A stretch of DNA of 64,000 nucleotides from Xenophilus aerolatus (GTDB lineage Bacteria; Pseudomonadota; Gammaproteobacteria; Burkholderiales; Burkholderiaceae_C): assembly GCA_029968055.1 (NCBI GenBank), contig JASCNX010000001.1, positions 992,001 through 1,056,000 of the forward strand, read 5' to 3'. Below, in pieces: positions 63,140 through 64,000 of this stretch; the first letter of the stretch is position 1; each line of letters begins with the position of its first letter. The notes under the pieces are model-generated. The model was not told the DNA's origin. It did no database searches and worked only from the letters and a program-made list of their open reading frames with translations. A program made the translations under genes and the position numbers.

Positions 63140-63523
63140 CTACTGCCGCGAGCCGACCCAGGGCAGGAGCGAGCGCCAGCCGCCGCCCGAATTCTGCGGT
63201 CCCGCGCCGTGGGGCTCGGGCGCAGTAGCCGACTCGGCAGTCTGCGTCACGTCCGGCCTGGCGGGCCATTGGCTGCGGACCTGCTCGCGCAACTGTGCGC
63301 GTTCGGCCGGCGTGAGCCGCCGCCCTGCGACGGCTTCGTCGTGCCGGATCTCGTCGCGTTGCTCCGCGCGGTGGGCATCCACCGCGGCGCGCACCTCGTC
63401 GCGTCGCGGCCCGCTGGCCTTGAGGAACTCCGCCGATGCCGCCAGCGGCAAGGCGGCGCCCAGCGCCAGGACGAGGGAGAACAGGGGCCGGGAAGCCAGG
63501 GGCATCGAAGGGTGTGGGTGCAT
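63140..63523 (-). CDS. Small secreted protein, function unknown
   Basis: A 127-residue protein from ATG 63523 (or 121 from ATG 63505). It has a signal peptide, LFSLVLALGAALPLAASA, then a charged helical part (DEVRAAVDAHRAEQRDEIRH, LTPAERAQLREQVRSQWP) that looks like an Arg/Glu-rich coiled coil. The end is low complexity (PEPHGAGPQNSGGG). Comparable short proteins with LTPAERAQLREQ are common in Burkholderiales and are uncharacterised. Divergent from the OmpR gene across 167 bases. Confidence 0.6.
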   Translation of the reverse strand: MHPHPSMPLASRPLFSLVLALGAALPLAASAEFLKASGPRRDEVRAAVDAHRAEQRDEIRHDEAVAGRRLTPAERAQLREQVRSQWPARPDVTQTAESATAPEPHGAGPQNSGGGWRSLLPWVGSRQ

Positions 63524-63587
63524 CAAGGTGCCCACTTTGCCACCGCTGCGTATCGCCTCGGCGTCGCGTCCGCGAGCCCAGGCAAGT

Positions 63588-63665
63588 TTTGTAACTTAGT
63601 GTCAGACCAAGGCGATTTCGGCCGGGATAGCGACGCAACGCCTTCAGAATCGCCGCTGTTACAAA
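63588..63665 (+). promoter_or_regulatory. Inverted repeat upstream of the OmpR-type gene
   Basis: TTTGTAAC at 63588-63595 and its perfect reverse complement GTTACAAA at 63658-63665 flank the likely ompR promoter, centres 70 bases apart. GTTACA resembles half-sites bound by OmpR itself, so autoregulation is possible; this is inference. Confidence 0.35.
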
Positions 63666-63690
63666 TTCATCCCTGGGAACTGTTGCTCAA

Positions 63691-64000
63691 ATGACTCAAG
63701 CACCCGCCCGCATTGACAAGATCGTCATCGTCGATGACGACGCCCGCATCCGTGACCTCCTGCGCCGCTACCTTACGCAAGAGGGCTTCGAGGTCATCGT
63801 GGCGGAAGACGGCAAGGCGCTGAACCGGATCCTGCTGCGCGACACCGTCGACCTCATCGTGCTCGACCTGATGATGCCGGGCGAGGACGGCCTCTCGGTC
63901 TGCCGCCGCCTGCGTGCCGCCAACGACCGCACGCCGATCATCATGCTCACGGCCAAGGGCGAGGACGTGGACCGCATCGTGGGCCTGGAAGTCGGTGCCG
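63691..64000 (+). CDS. ompR: OmpR-type response regulator, cut by the window edge
   Basis: The first 103 residues of a response regulator: receiver domain with the acidic pocket VIVDDDARIRDLLRRYL, phospho-acceptor aspartate in LIVLDLMMPGEDGLS, Thr in IIMLTAKGEDVDRI and the following KGE region. It matches OmpR of E. coli closely in these blocks. The DNA-binding half lies beyond the window, as would an envZ partner. Start ATG 63691; no clear ribosome site. Confidence 0.9.
   Translation, partial: MTQAPARIDKIVIVDDDARIRDLLRRYLTQEGFEVIVAEDGKALNRILLRDTVDLIVLDLMMPGEDGLSVCRRLRAANDRTPIIMLTAKGEDVDRIVGLEVGA

Overview
The window is GC-rich, densely coded chromosomal DNA from a beta-proteobacterium of the order Burkholderiales. 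Gene order and family content (lpxK-Trm112-kdsB-adk, lexA, PhaR, Kdo hydroxylase, the rpsB-to-lpx cluster, encoded CCA on tRNAs, GC-rich intergenic repeats) best fit Comamonadaceae, with a Variovorax-like genus the most likely guess; this is inference from recognition, not from a database search. Almost everything is core genome. I see no prophage, insertion sequence, CRISPR array, rRNA or plasmid function.

Layout. 1-4262: an envelope operon reading right (exbB, exbD, lpxK, Trm112-like, kdsB, adk) closed by a clear terminator. 4288-7728: asparaginase divergent from lexA, whose promoter carries two LexA boxes, then a small unknown protein and a D-2-hydroxyacid dehydrogenase. 7729-15773: a FimV-like inner-membrane protein divergent from an acyl-CoA catabolic cluster (3-hydroxyacyl-CoA dehydrogenase, enoyl-CoA hydratase, Crp/Fnr regulator, APH-type phosphotransferase, acyl-CoA dehydrogenase) ended by a strong terminator. 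15793-18661: a two-gene sugar cluster (GT4 glycosyltransferase plus a NodB deacetylase fused to an apparent beta-trefoil) and a GNAT enzyme. 18750-24434: the conserved yhbY / rlmE-ftsH-folP-glmM neighbourhood. 24442-27135: an orphan glycosyltransferase-like gene, a long palindromic repeat, Kdo hydroxylase, a DUF4149 protein and greA. 27300-31701: carAB.

31936-47458 is one long leftward block that holds much of the cell-envelope and translation machinery: rpsB, tsf, pyrH, frr, uppS, cdsA, dxr, rseP, bamA, ompH, lpxD, fabZ, lpxA, lpxB, rnhB and a SpoU-family methyltransferase. Many junctions are ATGA, GTGA or TGATG overlaps, so translational coupling is likely. Lipid A synthesis (lpxA, lpxB, lpxD, fabZ here; lpxK, kdsB and kdoO elsewhere in the window), outer-membrane protein assembly (bamA, ompH) and isoprenoid/phospholipid supply (dxr, uppS, cdsA) are therefore gathered closely together.

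47747-64000: an amidase, a DadA-like oxidase, NAD(P)HX repair enzyme, an SDR, RNase R divergent from tRNA-Leu(CAG), rimO, phaR, a small zinc-ribbon-like protein, tRNA-Val(GAC), a RelA-type (p)ppGpp synthetase, an alpha/beta hydrolase, 3-hydroxybutyrate dehydrogenase, a SIMPL-domain protein, a small secreted protein and the start of an OmpR-type regulator cut by the window edge.

The least ordinary items are the deacetylase with three evenly spaced trefoil-like repeats behind a promoter with a 7-4-7 direct repeat, the roughly 115-bp palindrome at 25199-25313, the GC-rich repeat at 44227-44297, the paired LexA boxes shared with asparaginase, and an RNase R gene with no good ATG or GTG start. None amounts to a demonstrated new system.
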